Positions 20,484 through 29,321 of a stretch of 64,000 nt of DNA are shown here, one piece after another. Under the pieces are notes generated by a model. It had not been told where the DNA came from. It worked only from the letters and a program-made list of their open reading frames with translations, and made no database searches. Source of the DNA: Planococcus chinensis (GTDB taxonomy: Bacteria > Bacillota > Bacilli > Bacillales_A > Planococcaceae). The stretch lies in the NCBI RefSeq assembly GCF_020071995.1, contig NZ_JABWTK010000004.1:186001-250000 (forward strand), read 5' to 3'. The first letter of the stretch is position 1, and the number at the start of each line of letters is the position of its first letter. The position numbers were made by a program, and so were the translations under genes.

Positions 20484-20900
20484 ATGAGAATAATGGGACT
20501 GGATGTCGGATCAAAAACAATCGGCGTCGCAATCAGCGACGCACTCGGTTGGACGGCGCAAGGCATCGAGACAGTTAAGATCAATGAAGCTGCAGAAGAT
20601 TTCGGATTTGGGCGCCTGGGCGAACTGATCAAGCAATACGAAGTCAGCCAAGTTGTGGTTGGTTATCCAAAAAACATGAACAACTCGATCGGCCCGCGTG
20701 CAGAAGCATCGGAAAAGTTTGCAGCTTTGCTTGAAGAAGCGTATGCTATACCGGTGGTGCTTTGGGATGAAAGACTGACAACGATGGCAGCAGAAAAAAT
20801 GCTGATTTCAGCGGATGTCAGCCGCAAGAACCGCAAAAAAGTAATTGACAAGATGGCTGCGGTCATGATTTTGCAAGGCTATCTTGACTTTAAAAAATGA
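20484..20900 (+). CDS. ruvX: RuvX/YqgF pre-16S rRNA nuclease family protein
   Basis: A RNase H-fold nuclease of the YqgF family, implicated in 16S rRNA 5' maturation and also called a putative Holliday-junction resolvase. The 138-residue protein has the first acidic motif [16 protein letters not shown], the [11 protein letters not shown] block, WDERLTT, and the C-terminal [14 protein letters not shown] with its acidic residue. It lies 2 bp after ireB and 13 bp before the next gene, the conserved ireB-ruvX-yrzB order. Confidence 0.95.
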   Translation: MRIMGLDVGSKTIGVAISDALGWTAQGIETVKINEAAEDFGFGRLGELIKQYEVSQVVVGYPKNMNNSIGPRAEASEKFAALLEEAYAIPVVLWDERLTTMAAEKMLISADVSRKNRKKVIDKMAAVMILQGYLDFKK

Positions 20901-20913
20901 TGAGGTGACGCAA

Positions 20914-21222
20914 ATGGAACACGGACAAGAACACATTACAGTCGTTGATGAAAACGGCAACGAGCAGCTATTTGAAGTATTATTCACATTTGACTCAGAA
21001 GAATTCGGAAAATCATATGTTTTGTATTTCCCGGTAGGCGCTGAAGAAGATGATGAAGGCGAAATCGAAATCCAGGCTTCTTCTTTCACTGAAAATGCCG
21101 ACACAGACGGCAAAATTGCAGGCGGAGAACTTCGCCCGGTCGAAACGGACGCGGAGTGGGATATGATTGAAGAAATGTTGAATACGTTCCTTGACGAAGA
21201 AGAAGAGAACGAAGAACTTTAA
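20914..21222 (+). CDS. yrzB: DUF1292 acidic protein (YrzB)
   Basis: A 102-residue, strongly acidic protein of the DUF1292 family, with no known biochemical function. The family core is visible ([19 protein letters not shown], then YVLYFPVG). The last 30 residues are Glu/Asp-rich. ATG 20914 follows GAGGTG; a longer reading from 20884 would overlap ruvX and adds non-conserved residues. It ends the ireB-ruvX-yrzB unit at a terminator. Confidence 0.9.
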   Translation: MEHGQEHITVVDENGNEQLFEVLFTFDSEEFGKSYVLYFPVGAEEDDEGEIEIQASSFTENADTDGKIAGGELRPVETDAEWDMIEEMLNTFLDEEEENEEL

Positions 21223-21237
21223 TCGGATCAGGAGAAG

Positions 21238-21267
21238 GGCGGAATTGTACGTAGATTCCGTCTTTTT
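21238..21267 (+). terminator. Terminator after yrzB
   Basis: GGCGGAAT pairs with ATTCCGTC (21238-21245/21255-21262, one G-T) followed by T5. Confidence 0.75.
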
Positions 21268-21285
21268 CTTTTGCCGGAAATTCGG

Positions 21286-21440
21286 TATACTGTAAATGAG
21301 AAACTACAACCATTGGGTTTATGATCTCCACTGGGGGCGAGTAGTACCAAACGCGTATGTGTGGTCAGTGGTTTTCCGCTTTACCGGCGGGAAATTGCTG
21401 GCCATTCAAACGGGATAGAGGAAAAAGCTAAGGGGGGGGA
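21286..21440 (+). promoter_or_regulatory. Possible promoter and structured 5' leader of mltG
   Basis: TATACT at 21286-21291 may be a -10 (the -35 is poor). The following 150 nt before the mltG start are non-coding and can form several hairpins: AACC-ATTG-GGTT, CCACTG...CAGTGG enclosing ACC...GGT, and CCGC...GCGG. They match no riboswitch class I recognise. Confidence 0.35.
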
Positions 21441-21443
21441 CCC

Positions 21444-22568
21444 GTGGACAAGCAATCGAAAAAAGAAATTATGTATGAACGCATGAGTGAGAAGAAAAAA
21501 GAAGTGAAAGTTGTCCGCCGAATTGTTTTTATCGTGACGGTCGCTTTGCTGCTTGTGTTGGGCGTTGGCGCTTTTGCTGCATACAGCTATGTCACCGACG
21601 CGCTGGAGCCGGTTGATGCGGAGTCAGAAAAAATCGTCGAAGTCGAAGTGCCGATCGGCTCAAACCTTGACAGCATTTCAGCGTTGCTGGAAGAGAACGG
21701 TTTGATCAAGGATGCGCGCATCTATAAGTATTACGTGAAATTCAAAAATCAGGCGGATTTCCAGGCTGGCACGTACGGGCTTTTGCCTTCCATGACGCTT
21801 GATGAAATCACCGAGAGCCTGAAGACCGGTAAAGTCTACCGGGAGCCGTTGTTTAATATTACGGTGCCGGAAGGGTTGACGCTGGATCAGATTGCTGAAA
21901 ACGTCATTGCAAAGAAAACGAAGTACAGCGCCGAGGAATTCATGGATAAAATGGAAGACGACGCGTATATTGACGAGTTGATGGTCAAATACCCAACTTT
22001 GCTGACAGATGAAATCAAAGGTGAAAATGTCCGTTACGCACTGGAAGGTTATTTATTCCCAGCGACTTATCCGTTTTATGAAGAAGACCCTTCGTTGAAC
22101 TTGATCATCGAAAACATGCTCAAGGCGACGGAATCCAATGTGGTCCAGTACCAGGCCGTGTTGGAAGAGATGGGTAAAACGCCGCATTGGCTGCTGACTT
22201 TCGCTTCTCTGTTGGAAGAAGAAGCGACAGCAGGTTCTGACCGCAACACGATCGCGAGCGTCTTCTACAACCGCATCGAAAAGGACATGCCGCTGCAGAC
22301 GGACCCGACAGTCATTTATGCAATGGGCGAACACAAAGAACGCTTATTCAATAAAGACTACGAATTCGAGCATCCTTACAGCACCTATACGAATAAAGGG
22401 CTGCCGCCAGGGCCGATCGCCGCTGCTGGAGCATCGTCGATTGCCGCTGTGCTTGACCCGGCTGACACGGAGTATTTATACTTCCTGGCAGACAAAGAAG
22501 GAACGAACCATTTCTCTACTACCTATGAAGAACATCTTAAAAAGCGCGATGAGTACATCGGCCAATAA
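21444..22568 (+). CDS. mltG: Endolytic murein transglycosylase MltG (YceG-like)
   Basis: A membrane-anchored lytic transglycosylase that cuts nascent glycan strands and sets strand length. The 374-residue protein has a cytoplasmic N-terminus, one membrane helix (about 27-50), a LysM-like region and the YceG catalytic domain with the glutamate in LLTFASLLEEEA and the downstream VFYNRIEKDMPLQTDPT block. The start is GTG 21444 after a long G-rich ribosome binding site. A 150-nt leader precedes it. A hairpin terminator follows. Confidence 0.93.
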   Translation: MDKQSKKEIMYERMSEKKKEVKVVRRIVFIVTVALLLVLGVGAFAAYSYVTDALEPVDAESEKIVEVEVPIGSNLDSISALLEENGLIKDARIYKYYVKFKNQADFQAGTYGLLPSMTLDEITESLKTGKVYREPLFNITVPEGLTLDQIAENVIAKKTKYSAEEFMDKMEDDAYIDELMVKYPTLLTDEIKGENVRYALEGYLFPATYPFYEEDPSLNLIIENMLKATESNVVQYQAVLEEMGKTPHWLLTFASLLEEEATAGSDRNTIASVFYNRIEKDMPLQTDPTVIYAMGEHKERLFNKDYEFEHPYSTYTNKGLPPGPIAAAGASSIAAVLDPADTEYLYFLADKEGTNHFSTTYEEHLKKRDEYIGQ

Positions 22569-22638
22569 GAAGAGTGCTGCCTCGGAAAAGCCGGCGGTTT
22601 CTCGCCGGCAAGTACGGGAATAAGTGTACAAAACATGA

Positions 22639-22673
22639 CAAGAAGGAAGCGACCTCGCTTTCCTTCTTGTTTT
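22639..22673 (+). terminator. Terminator of mltG
   Basis: CAAGAAGGAAGCG pairs with CGCTTTCCTTCTTG (one bulged T), loop ACCT, then T4. A second 7-bp hairpin without a T tract (22590-22609) lies upstream. Confidence 0.8.
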
Positions 22674-22725
22674 ATGTTATTATTGGTTGTAATTTTTGCA
22701 GCAGGCGAAAAGGAGCTTTAATACA

Positions 22726-23337
22726 ATGGACCATGAACAATTGGCAAAGACAATAACAGCGGTCAAAGCTTATGCAGAAGAGCACCATGTTCCCATTATG
22801 GAAGACCAGGGCATCCGTGAATTGACCGATTTGCTGTTGCAGCAACAGCCGGGGTCAATCCTCGAAATCGGGTCGGCAATCGGGTTTTCTGCCATTATGA
22901 TGGCTTCTGAACTGGCAGGCTGCCGAATCGATACAATTGAACGGGATGACGTACGCTATGAGAAGGCTGTGGAGTTTATCGCACAATCCGGATTGGGCCA
23001 TCAAATACGCATTTTCCATGCGGATGCACTCGAAATGGATCTGTCTTTGTTAAGCCAGGAATATGATGCGATTTTCATTGATGCGGCGAAAGGGCAATAC
23101 GAGCGGTTTTTTGAAAAATACGAAACCTTATTGTCTGAGCAGGGAGTCGTATATTGTGATAATATGTATATGCATGGAATGGCGGACCAGGAGATTTCGG
23201 AGATTCCGCGGAGAAAACGCACGATGATCCGGAACTTGAAAATTTTTAAAGAACATATGCTGAATCATCCTTCTTATGACACGGAGCTTTTGCCGGTCGG
23301 AGACGGCATTATGGTCTGCAAAAAAAGAGCCAACTAA
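22726..23337 (+). CDS. trmR: tRNA 5-hydroxyuridine methyltransferase TrmR (YrrM)
   Basis: A SAM-dependent O-methyltransferase of the COMT-like family. Its B. subtilis homologue YrrM/TrmR converts ho5U34 to mo5U34 in tRNA. The 203-residue protein has the SAM motif ILEIGSAIGFSAIMMA and the metal-site region FIDAAKGQYERFF, then YCDNMYMHG. ATG 22726 follows AAAGGAG. In B. subtilis the hydroxylation partners yrrN-yrrO (trhP) follow immediately; here udk follows instead. Confidence 0.88.
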   Translation: MDHEQLAKTITAVKAYAEEHHVPIMEDQGIRELTDLLLQQQPGSILEIGSAIGFSAIMMASELAGCRIDTIERDDVRYEKAVEFIAQSGLGHQIRIFHADALEMDLSLLSQEYDAIFIDAAKGQYERFFEKYETLLSEQGVVYCDNMYMHGMADQEISEIPRRKRTMIRNLKIFKEHMLNHPSYDTELLPVGDGIMVCKKRAN

Positions 23338-23367
23338 AAAACATAAGTTTGCAAGGAGCTTGGAAGA

Positions 23368-23991
23368 ATGTCTAAAAACCGTCCGGTCGTTATCGGGATC
23401 GCAGGAGGTTCGGGCTCAGGCAAGACGAGCGTAACGAATTCCATTTATGAAGTATTCAAAGAAAACTCAGTGGTAGTGATCGAACAGGACTACTATTACA
23501 AAGACCAAAGCCATTTGGCTTTTGAAGAACGTCTGGAAACAAACTATGACCATCCATTGGCATTCGATACCGATTTGCTGATTGAGCATGTCAATAAATT
23601 ATTAAACCGGGAGCCGATCGAAAAACCGGTTTACAATTACGCCTTACATACACGGGCTGAAGAAACCGTTTTGATTGAACCGAAAGATGTCATCATCCTC
23701 GAAGGGATCCTGGTTCTGGAAGACGAGCGTCTCCGTGATTTGATGGACATCAAATTATTCGTAGATACCGATGCAGACTTGCGCATTATCCGCCGCTTGC
23801 TGCGCGACATCAACGAACGCGGCCGGACGATCGATTCAGTAATCGACCAGTACTTGAACGTTGTGCGTCCGATGCATAACCAGTTTATCGAGCCGACGAA
23901 GCGCTATGCCGACGTGATTATTCCTGAAGGCGGGCAAAACGAAGTGGCAATCGACTTAATGGTTACAAAAATTAAAACAATTCTTGAATAG
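23368..23991 (+). CDS. udk: Uridine kinase
   Basis: It phosphorylates uridine and cytidine in pyrimidine salvage. The 207-residue P-loop kinase has [13 protein letters not shown] near 11-23, the EQDYYYKD loop, [12 protein letters not shown] and the [13 protein letters not shown] lid region. An AAGGAG site lies 11 bp before the ATG. It is probably read through from trmR (30-bp gap) and precedes greA, the conserved Bacillales order. Confidence 0.96.
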   Translation: MSKNRPVVIGIAGGSGSGKTSVTNSIYEVFKENSVVVIEQDYYYKDQSHLAFEERLETNYDHPLAFDTDLLIEHVNKLLNREPIEKPVYNYALHTRAEETVLIEPKDVIILEGILVLEDERLRDLMDIKLFVDTDADLRIIRRLLRDINERGRTIDSVIDQYLNVVRPMHNQFIEPTKRYADVIIPEGGQNEVAIDLMVTKIKTILE

Positions 23992-24012
23992 ATTGACAAT
24001 TTATAATATGAT
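23984..24012 (+). promoter_or_regulatory. Candidate promoter for greA
   Basis: TTGAAT (23984-23989), a 17-bp spacer and TATGAT (24007-24012). The -35 overlaps the end of udk. Confidence 0.4.
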
Positions 24013-24080
24013 GATACGAGACTGACGGATGGTAGCTTAAAACCTTCTAAAGTCAGCAGTTGAAGGAGTGGGGAAAAATA

Positions 24081-24557
24081 ATGGCAAATGAAAAACAATT
24101 TCCGATGACAGCTGCAGGTAAGCTGAAGTTGGAAGAAGAACTGGAATTCCTAAAAACCGTTAAACGGAAAGAAGTCGTTGAGCGGATTAAAATAGCACGC
24201 AGTTTCGGGGACCTTTCCGAGAACTCGGAATACGACTCAGCAAAAGAAGATCAGGCGTTTGTTGAAGGGCGCATCTCTACGTTGGAATCGATGATCCGCA
24301 ACGCCGTGATCATCAACGAAAACGAATTGAATAAAGATATCGTCCGTTTAGGGACAACTGTCACTTTCGTAGAAGTGCCGGATGGCGATGAAGAGTCTTA
24401 CACAATCGTCGGCTCTGCAGAAGCGGACCCATTAGAAGGGCGCATCTCCAATGACTCGCCTATCGCGAAAAGCATGATTGGGCGCACAATTGGCGAAAAT
24501 GTAAAAGTGTTGACGCCAGGCGGCGAAATGGAAATCAAAATCGTTTCAATTTCTTAA
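24081..24557 (+). CDS. greA: Transcription elongation factor GreA
   Basis: It stimulates transcript cleavage by backtracked RNA polymerase. The 158-residue protein has an N-terminal antiparallel coiled coil with the acidic tip [16 protein letters not shown] near 40-55 and a C-terminal FKBP-like domain ([16 protein letters not shown]). ATG 24081 follows GAAGGAG at normal spacing; an upstream in-frame start at 24060 would include that site. It is monocistronic on present evidence, with a promoter before it and a strong terminator after. Confidence 0.97.
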   Translation: MANEKQFPMTAAGKLKLEEELEFLKTVKRKEVVERIKIARSFGDLSENSEYDSAKEDQAFVEGRISTLESMIRNAVIINENELNKDIVRLGTTVTFVEVPDGDEESYTIVGSAEADPLEGRISNDSPIAKSMIGRTIGENVKVLTPGGEMEIKIVSIS

Positions 24558-24564
24558 ATTATAC

Positions 24565-24597
24565 ACAGCCATTCTTTTTTGAATGGCTGTTTTTTTG
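24565..24597 (+). terminator. Terminator of greA
   Basis: A perfect 10-bp stem, ACAGCCATTC/GAATGGCTGT, has a T6 loop and a T7-8 tail. Confidence 0.92.
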
Positions 24598-24678
24598 AAA
24601 TTTATTCAAGCTTAAAAGCAAATAACACGAAATTGAAACATTTCTTTTGTTAAAACGTCAAATTTGTAACATGGCATT

Positions 24679-24688
24679 ATGCTAAAAT
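24679..24688 (+). promoter_or_regulatory. Possible extended -10 promoter for yrrS
   Basis: TGCTAAAAT (TG plus n plus TAAAAT) lies 22 bp before the yrrS start. The -35 region is weak. Confidence 0.3.
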
Positions 24689-24710
24689 AATGTGAAGAGG
24701 AGGCAAATCG

Positions 24711-25424
24711 ATGACAAATGAAAAAAAACCTTATCCTTCTCGTTTGGACAAAAAGAACCGGTCGAATTCTCTTCTAAATTGGATGATCGGGGTAGTCTTT
24801 GCCTTGATAGTGATTACCGGAGCTTTTATCTTCCTGGACAACGGAGATGAAAGTGCCCAAGAACCGGAATCTGTAACAATCGAAACAGATACTGAACAGC
24901 AAACGAGCGGAGAAGAAACCAACCTAGAAGAAGATGCTGAAGCCGATGAAAAAGCGGAAGAAGAAGCTGACGCAAAGGCTGAAGAAGAAGCGAAAGCAAA
25001 AGAAGAAGCAGATAAAGCTGCGGAAGAAAAAGCAGAAGAAGAAAAGGCTGCTGAAGAAGGAAAAGTAACAGGCGGCACCATTACGCGTGAAGATTCGAGC
25101 GATCCGGTTGTTGAAGAAACAGTCATCAACACAAGCTGGGAGCCGGTCGGCACAAAACAGTCAGGCAAACACGTATCGGTCTATGATAAAGGGTCGGTCG
25201 ACTGGAACGAAAAAATCAATGCAATTTCATATGCTACCGGTTTAAGCCAAGATAATATGTATGTTATGATGATTAAGAATGGCGGCGGCCCGCAGAAATC
25301 GATCGGTGTCGTGCAGTCCAAAGACAAATCACAAAAATATCGCGTCCATCTGGAATTTAAAGATGGCGAAGGCTGGAAACCCGTGAAAATGGATGTATTA
25401 AAAACACTGGAAGGCGCCTATTAA
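24711..25424 (+). CDS. yrrS: YrrS-like membrane-anchored DUF1510 protein
   Basis: A 237-residue protein with a short cytoplasmic head (NEKKPYPSRLDKKNRSNSL), one membrane helix (about 24-45), a long Glu/Ala/Lys-rich segment (about 60-120) likely to be coiled coil or disordered, and a C-terminal DUF1510 domain (about 140-237). In B. subtilis yrrS follows greA and lies beside a penicillin-binding protein gene; a wall-related role is only inferred. GAGGAGG precedes the ATG. The terminator hairpin overlaps the stop codon. Confidence 0.85.
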   Translation: MTNEKKPYPSRLDKKNRSNSLLNWMIGVVFALIVITGAFIFLDNGDESAQEPESVTIETDTEQQTSGEETNLEEDAEADEKAEEEADAKAEEEAKAKEEADKAAEEKAEEEKAAEEGKVTGGTITREDSSDPVVEETVINTSWEPVGTKQSGKHVSVYDKGSVDWNEKINAISYATGLSQDNMYVMMIKNGGGPQKSIGVVQSKDKSQKYRVHLEFKDGEGWKPVKMDVLKTLEGAY

Positions 25425-25439
25425 TGGGCGTCTTTTTTT
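25413..25439 (+). terminator. Terminator of yrrS overlapping its stop codon
   Basis: GGCGCCT pairs with GGGCGTC (two wobble pairs) with the TAA in the loop, followed by T7. Confidence 0.72.
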
Positions 25440-25488
25440 GCGGGAATTTAGGCAGGATAGATTTTAGACAGGGAAAGGGCGATGGAAA

Positions 25489-26190
25489 ATGAGAATCGGC
25501 GTTATCGGAGCGATGGAAGAAGAAGTGGAATTATTGAGAAGCAGCCTTGAAAATGCGCAAGTAAGCGAAATCGCTAATTGTGAATTTACATCAGGTACAT
25601 ACAAAGGGCAGGACGTTGTGCTGCTGAAGAGCGGAATCGGCAAAGTGAATGCCGCGATGTCCACGACGCTTCTTTTGCAGCAGTTCAAGCCGGATGTTGT
25701 CATCAATACCGGATCTGCAGGAGGATTTGACCAGGCGCTGGAAGTAGGGGCAATCGTCATTTCAGATGAAGTCCGCCACCACGATGTTGATGTGACCGTT
25801 TTCGGCTATGAGATGGGCCAAGTGCCGCAATTGCCGGCAGCATTCCGTTCAGACAAGAAATTGATAGACTTGGCGACCAAAGCTGTAGAAGAGCTGGGAG
25901 AGCATCCATACGGTGTTGGCTTGATCGCAACCGGGGATTCGTTCATGAACGATCCGGAACGTGTGGAGAAAGTCAGAGGGTTCTTCCCGTCGATGAAAGC
26001 TTCTGAAATGGAAGCGGCCGCTGTAGCGCAAGTTTGCCACCAATTCAACGTGCCATTTGTAGTGATCCGTGCGTTATCGGATATTGCCGGAAAAGAATCC
26101 AATATCTCGTTTGATGAATTTTTGCCGGTTGCTGCAAAGCATTCCACTGAAATTGTTTTAAATGTCGTAGAACGGCTGGCTGCCAAGTAA
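25489..26190 (+). CDS. mtnN: 5'-methylthioadenosine/S-adenosylhomocysteine nucleosidase
   Basis: It hydrolyses MTA and SAH to adenine and a thioribose or ribosylhomocysteine moiety, recycling the products of SAM use. The 233-residue protein has the N-terminal [10 protein letters not shown] catalytic Glu region, NTGSAGGFD, the [17 protein letters not shown] substrate Glu, and [10 protein letters not shown] with the catalytic Asp. A GGAAAGGG site precedes ATG 25489. It is convergent with pssA, sharing one terminator. Confidence 0.96.
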   Translation: MRIGVIGAMEEEVELLRSSLENAQVSEIANCEFTSGTYKGQDVVLLKSGIGKVNAAMSTTLLLQQFKPDVVINTGSAGGFDQALEVGAIVISDEVRHHDVDVTVFGYEMGQVPQLPAAFRSDKKLIDLATKAVEELGEHPYGVGLIATGDSFMNDPERVEKVRGFFPSMKASEMEAAAVAQVCHQFNVPFVVIRALSDIAGKESNISFDEFLPVAAKHSTEIVLNVVERLAAK

Positions 26191-26194
26191 ATGC

Positions 26195-26238
26195 AAAAAA
26201 AGCTGGAAACGTTGTAAACAACGCTTCCAGCTTTTATC
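26195..26238. terminator. Bidirectional terminator between mtnN and pssA
   Basis: AAAAGCTGGAA-A-CGTTG pairs with CAACG-C-TTCCAGCTTTT (one internal mismatch, TAAA loop). A/T runs flank both sides, so it can end both converging transcripts. Confidence 0.85.
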
Positions 26239-26242
26239 TTTA

Positions 26243-26782
26243 TTATACTTTTCTGAGGGTAAAAGTGCTGATCATCAAGAGTGAGCATATGATAAACATA
26301 AACATATATGCGACAGGCGGAAAAACGGAAAGTCCGAAATAAGACAACGTCACCACAGTGCCTGCGGCTGTGATGGGCAATCCGACAAAATAGCCATTGG
26401 ATTCCGAAATGTTGAAACGTGCAAGGCGAAAAGCACCGCTTGCGATGTAGATGACAGTAAAGACCATACCGGTCACACCAAACTCAGTCAGCACCAGCTG
26501 GTAAATCAGGATCGCCGGTGCAACGCCAAAGGAAATGATGTCGCTCATTGAATCCAGTTGTTTGCCGAGTTCGGACTCCTGGTTGAATTTCCTCGCGACC
26601 ATGCCGTCAAAGCGGTCCAGAAAAGCGGCAATAAAAATAAATAGCACACTATAGCTGTAAAACTCGTTGAGAGCGGCCATTAAGGACGCCCCGCCGAAAG
26701 CCATATTGCCTATTGTCAGCATGTTTGCTGCCTGAGAGCGTAGTTTTTTAATTGTGTGATCCATTCGTTCTAATATCAGCAA
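26243..26782 (-). CDS. pssA: CDP-diacylglycerol--serine O-phosphatidyltransferase
   Basis: It makes phosphatidylserine at the membrane. The 179-residue protein carries the CDP-alcohol phosphatidyltransferase motif DG-x2-AR-x8-G-x3-D-x3-D (DGMVARKFN through DSMSD, about 59-81) and four or five membrane helices. The start is set at TTG 26782, 9 nt after AAGGAG; the next in-frame ATG (26764) has no ribosome binding site. psd is divergent from it, so the two steps to phosphatidylethanolamine are adjacent. Confidence 0.92.
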   Translation of the reverse strand: MLILERMDHTIKKLRSQAANMLTIGNMAFGGASLMAALNEFYSYSVLFIFIAAFLDRFDGMVARKFNQESELGKQLDSMSDIISFGVAPAILIYQLVLTEFGVTGMVFTVIYIASGAFRLARFNISESNGYFVGLPITAAGTVVTLSYFGLSVFPPVAYMFMFIICSLLMISTFTLRKV

Positions 26783-26877
26783 TGGAAAACACTCCTTTTT
26801 TTTGTAAACTTCTTCAGTTCATTATACTGTGAAAGAACAAAAAATGGTAGACTATTTTAAGCAATGGAGGTGCCAGT

Positions 26878-27651
26878 GTGAAGAAAAAAATCTATCAGCG
26901 ATCGATCGAACTGACGAATGGACCGTTGACGTCAGGAATGATCCGCTCTTTCGCCCAGTCTTCTTTGAGCCGGCGGGTGATTTCAAATTATATCAAAACT
27001 TATAAAATACCGACAGCCGATATAGAAAATCCGTTGGAATCTTTTCCGACGCTGCATGATTTTTTCATCCGAACGTTAAAAGCGGAAAGCCGACCAGTAG
27101 CTGATGTGCCGGTCGTATCGCCAGTGGACGGAAAAATTGAAGTTTTCGGGGATTTGCATGAAGGCATCCGTTTCCTTGTGAAAAACCAGCAATATTCGCT
27201 TGCGGATCTGCTTGGCAATGCTGCGCTTGCAGATTCCTACCAGAACGGCAAATACATTGTGCTTTATCTTTCACCAGCCGATTATCATCGAATCCACAGC
27301 CCCGCAAGCGGGAAAGTCCTCAAACAATATGTGTTAGGGAAAAAATCGTATCCTGTCAATGGCGCAGGCCTGCGTTACGGCAAGTCGCCGATCAGCGGAA
27401 ATTACCGCTTGATCACGGAGCTGGAAACCCAATCGGCGAATCTGCTGGTTGTTAAAGTCGGAGCTATGTTTGTCAATTCCATTCAATTGACGAACTCCCG
27501 GGAGTCCTGGAAAAAAGGCGAAGAAGTGGCATATTTCAGTTTCGGTTCTACCGTAGTGCTGTTTTTTGAAGGGGATCGCATTGAATTTTCTCCGAATGTC
27601 AGGACAGGAGAGCGAATCAAGGTGGGAGAAGCACTCGCACATATGGTATAA
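26878..27651 (+). CDS. psd: Phosphatidylserine decarboxylase
   Basis: A pyruvoyl enzyme that converts phosphatidylserine to phosphatidylethanolamine. The 257-residue proenzyme keeps the catalytic residues: Asp in SPVDGKIEV, His in DYHRIHSP, and the self-cleavage serine in FSFGSTVVLFFE (GST form of the LGST motif, near 222). GTG 26878 follows GGAGGTG. It is divergent from pssA and 35 bp upstream of yqeG. Confidence 0.95.
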   Translation: MKKKIYQRSIELTNGPLTSGMIRSFAQSSLSRRVISNYIKTYKIPTADIENPLESFPTLHDFFIRTLKAESRPVADVPVVSPVDGKIEVFGDLHEGIRFLVKNQQYSLADLLGNAALADSYQNGKYIVLYLSPADYHRIHSPASGKVLKQYVLGKKSYPVNGAGLRYGKSPISGNYRLITELETQSANLLVVKVGAMFVNSIQLTNSRESWKKGEEVAYFSFGSTVVLFFEGDRIEFSPNVRTGERIKVGEALAHMV

Positions 27652-27686
27652 TCAATAGAATTAAGTTCGGGAAACAGGAGTGGTTT

Positions 27687-28211
27687 ATGATGTATCAAAA
27701 ATTCATACCAAGTCAATACGTAAAAAGTGTCTTTGACATTTCGCCGGAGTCGCTATTGGAAAAAGGTGTCCGCGGCATCATTACCGATTTAGACAATACC
27801 CTTGTCGAATGGGACCGGCCGGATGCGACGCCGAAGCTGATTGATTGGCTAAGATCCATGAAAGAAGCGGGAATCCAAGTGATCATTGTGTCAAACAACA
27901 AAGAGCTGCGGGTAAAATCGTTTGCCGATCCACTCGGAATTCCGTTTATTTTCCAGGCGCGCAAGCCGATGGGACGCGCTTTCCGGAAAGCCTTGAAATT
28001 GATGAACGTTTCACGCGACCAGGTTGTGGTGATCGGGGATCAGATGATGACGGACATTTTTGGCGGAAACTTAAACAAATTGCACACCATCCTGGTCTTG
28101 CCAGTGGCGCAGTCGGATGGATTCATCACCCGATTTAACCGCCTGCTGGAACGCCGGATCATGAAGAAGTTAAAAGAAAAAGGACAATTAACGTGGGAGG
28201 AAGAAAATTGA
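27687..28211 (+). CDS. yqeG: YqeG family HAD IIIA-type phosphatase
   Basis: A 174-residue HAD-superfamily hydrolase. Motif I is GIITDLDNTLVEWD (nucleophile Asp in DLDNT), motif II is VSNN, and the KPMG and VIGDQMMTDIFGGN blocks give motifs III and IV. The family includes the fungal phosphatidylglycerophosphatase Gep4, so a lipid-phosphate substrate is possible, and the pssA-psd neighbourhood fits that, but this is inference. AGGAG precedes ATG 27687. The TGA overlaps the yqeH start. Confidence 0.93.
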   Translation: MMYQKFIPSQYVKSVFDISPESLLEKGVRGIITDLDNTLVEWDRPDATPKLIDWLRSMKEAGIQVIIVSNNKELRVKSFADPLGIPFIFQARKPMGRAFRKALKLMNVSRDQVVVIGDQMMTDIFGGNLNKLHTILVLPVAQSDGFITRFNRLLERRIMKKLKEKGQLTWEEEN

Positions 28212-29311
28212 ACGAAATGCCAACATGTATCGGATGCGGTGCGCAAATCCAGACAGAACGGCCAGGGGAACTTGGCTATGCACCCGTATCCTCATTAGAA
28301 AAAGAAGAAATCATTTGCCAGCGCTGCTTCCGCTTGAAAAATTACAACGAACTGCAGCCGGTGTCGCTGACTGATGACGACTTTTTAAAAATCCTGAACG
28401 GACTTGGAGAACGGAAAGGCCTGATTGTGAAAATTGTTGATATTTTTGATTTCAACGGCAGCTGGCTTCCGGGGCTTCACCGCTTTGTCGGCTCGAACGA
28501 TATTTTGCTGATTGCCAACAAGGCCGACTTACTGCCGAAATCCGTTAAACAGCATAAGCTGATCAACTGGATGAAACAGGAAGCGAAAAAACAGGGATTA
28601 AAACCCATCGATGTCTTGACCGTCAGTGCCCATAAAGGGACAGGCGTCGTGGAAGCGATGGAAGCAATCGATAAATACCGCCAGGGCGAAGACGTTTATG
28701 TCGTTGGATCGACGAATGTCGGGAAATCGACGTTCATCAACCGCGTTATCAAACAAGCGACGGGCCAAGCGGATATTATCACAACTTCCCATTTCCCTGG
28801 AACGACTCTTGATATGATCGAAATTCCGTTGGATGACGATAAATCGATGTATGACACACCGGGGATTATTAACCACCACCAACTGGCGCATCATCTGCAC
28901 CCGTCCGAACTGAAAATGATCATGCCGAAAAAAGAGCTGAAACCGCGGGTATTCCAGTTGAATCCGGAACAAACGCTGTTTATTGGCGGACTTGCCCGTT
29001 TTGACTTTATACAGGGGGACCGCTCATCGTTCACTGTCCATGTAGCGAACGACCTGCAGATCCACCGGACGAAGCTGGATAATGCCGATGCATTGTACGA
29101 ACAGCATTTAGGTGGCATGCTCGCGCCGCCGTCTGCTGAATACAAAGAAGAGTTCCCAGAGTTAGTCCGCCGGGAATTCCGGGTAAAAGAAGGGAAAACG
29201 GATATCGTGTTTTCCGGCCTTGGCTGGATTACGGTTCAGCACCCGAATGTGGTAGTAGCAGCCTATGCGCCTAAAGGCGTTGAAGTATTTTTACGTCCAT
29301 CATTGATCTAG
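28208..29311 (+). CDS. yqeH: Circularly permuted ribosome-biogenesis GTPase YqeH
   Basis: It is needed for 30S subunit assembly. The 367-residue protein has an N-terminal zinc finger (CIGCG ... CQRCF). GTPase motifs follow in permuted order, G4 (NKAD) before G1 (GSTNVGKST) and G3 (DTPG), and then a C-terminal RNA-binding domain. I choose TTG 28208, 7 nt after GGGAGG and overlapping the yqeG stop; GTG 28193 lies upstream of that site. It belongs to the overlapping yqeG-to-yqeM run. Confidence 0.95.
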   Translation: MNEMPTCIGCGAQIQTERPGELGYAPVSSLEKEEIICQRCFRLKNYNELQPVSLTDDDFLKILNGLGERKGLIVKIVDIFDFNGSWLPGLHRFVGSNDILLIANKADLLPKSVKQHKLINWMKQEAKKQGLKPIDVLTVSAHKGTGVVEAMEAIDKYRQGEDVYVVGSTNVGKSTFINRVIKQATGQADIITTSHFPGTTLDMIEIPLDDDKSMYDTPGIINHHQLAHHLHPSELKMIMPKKELKPRVFQLNPEQTLFIGGLARFDFIQGDRSSFTVHVANDLQIHRTKLDNADALYEQHLGGMLAPPSAEYKEEFPELVRREFRVKEGKTDIVFSGLGWITVQHPNVVVAAYAPKGVEVFLRPSLI

Positions 29312-29321
29312 GGGGATTTTG

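Noticed and set aside
22590..22609. Second mltG terminator
   Set aside because: A 7-bp GCCGGCG hairpin without a T tract; the true terminator is downstream at 22639.
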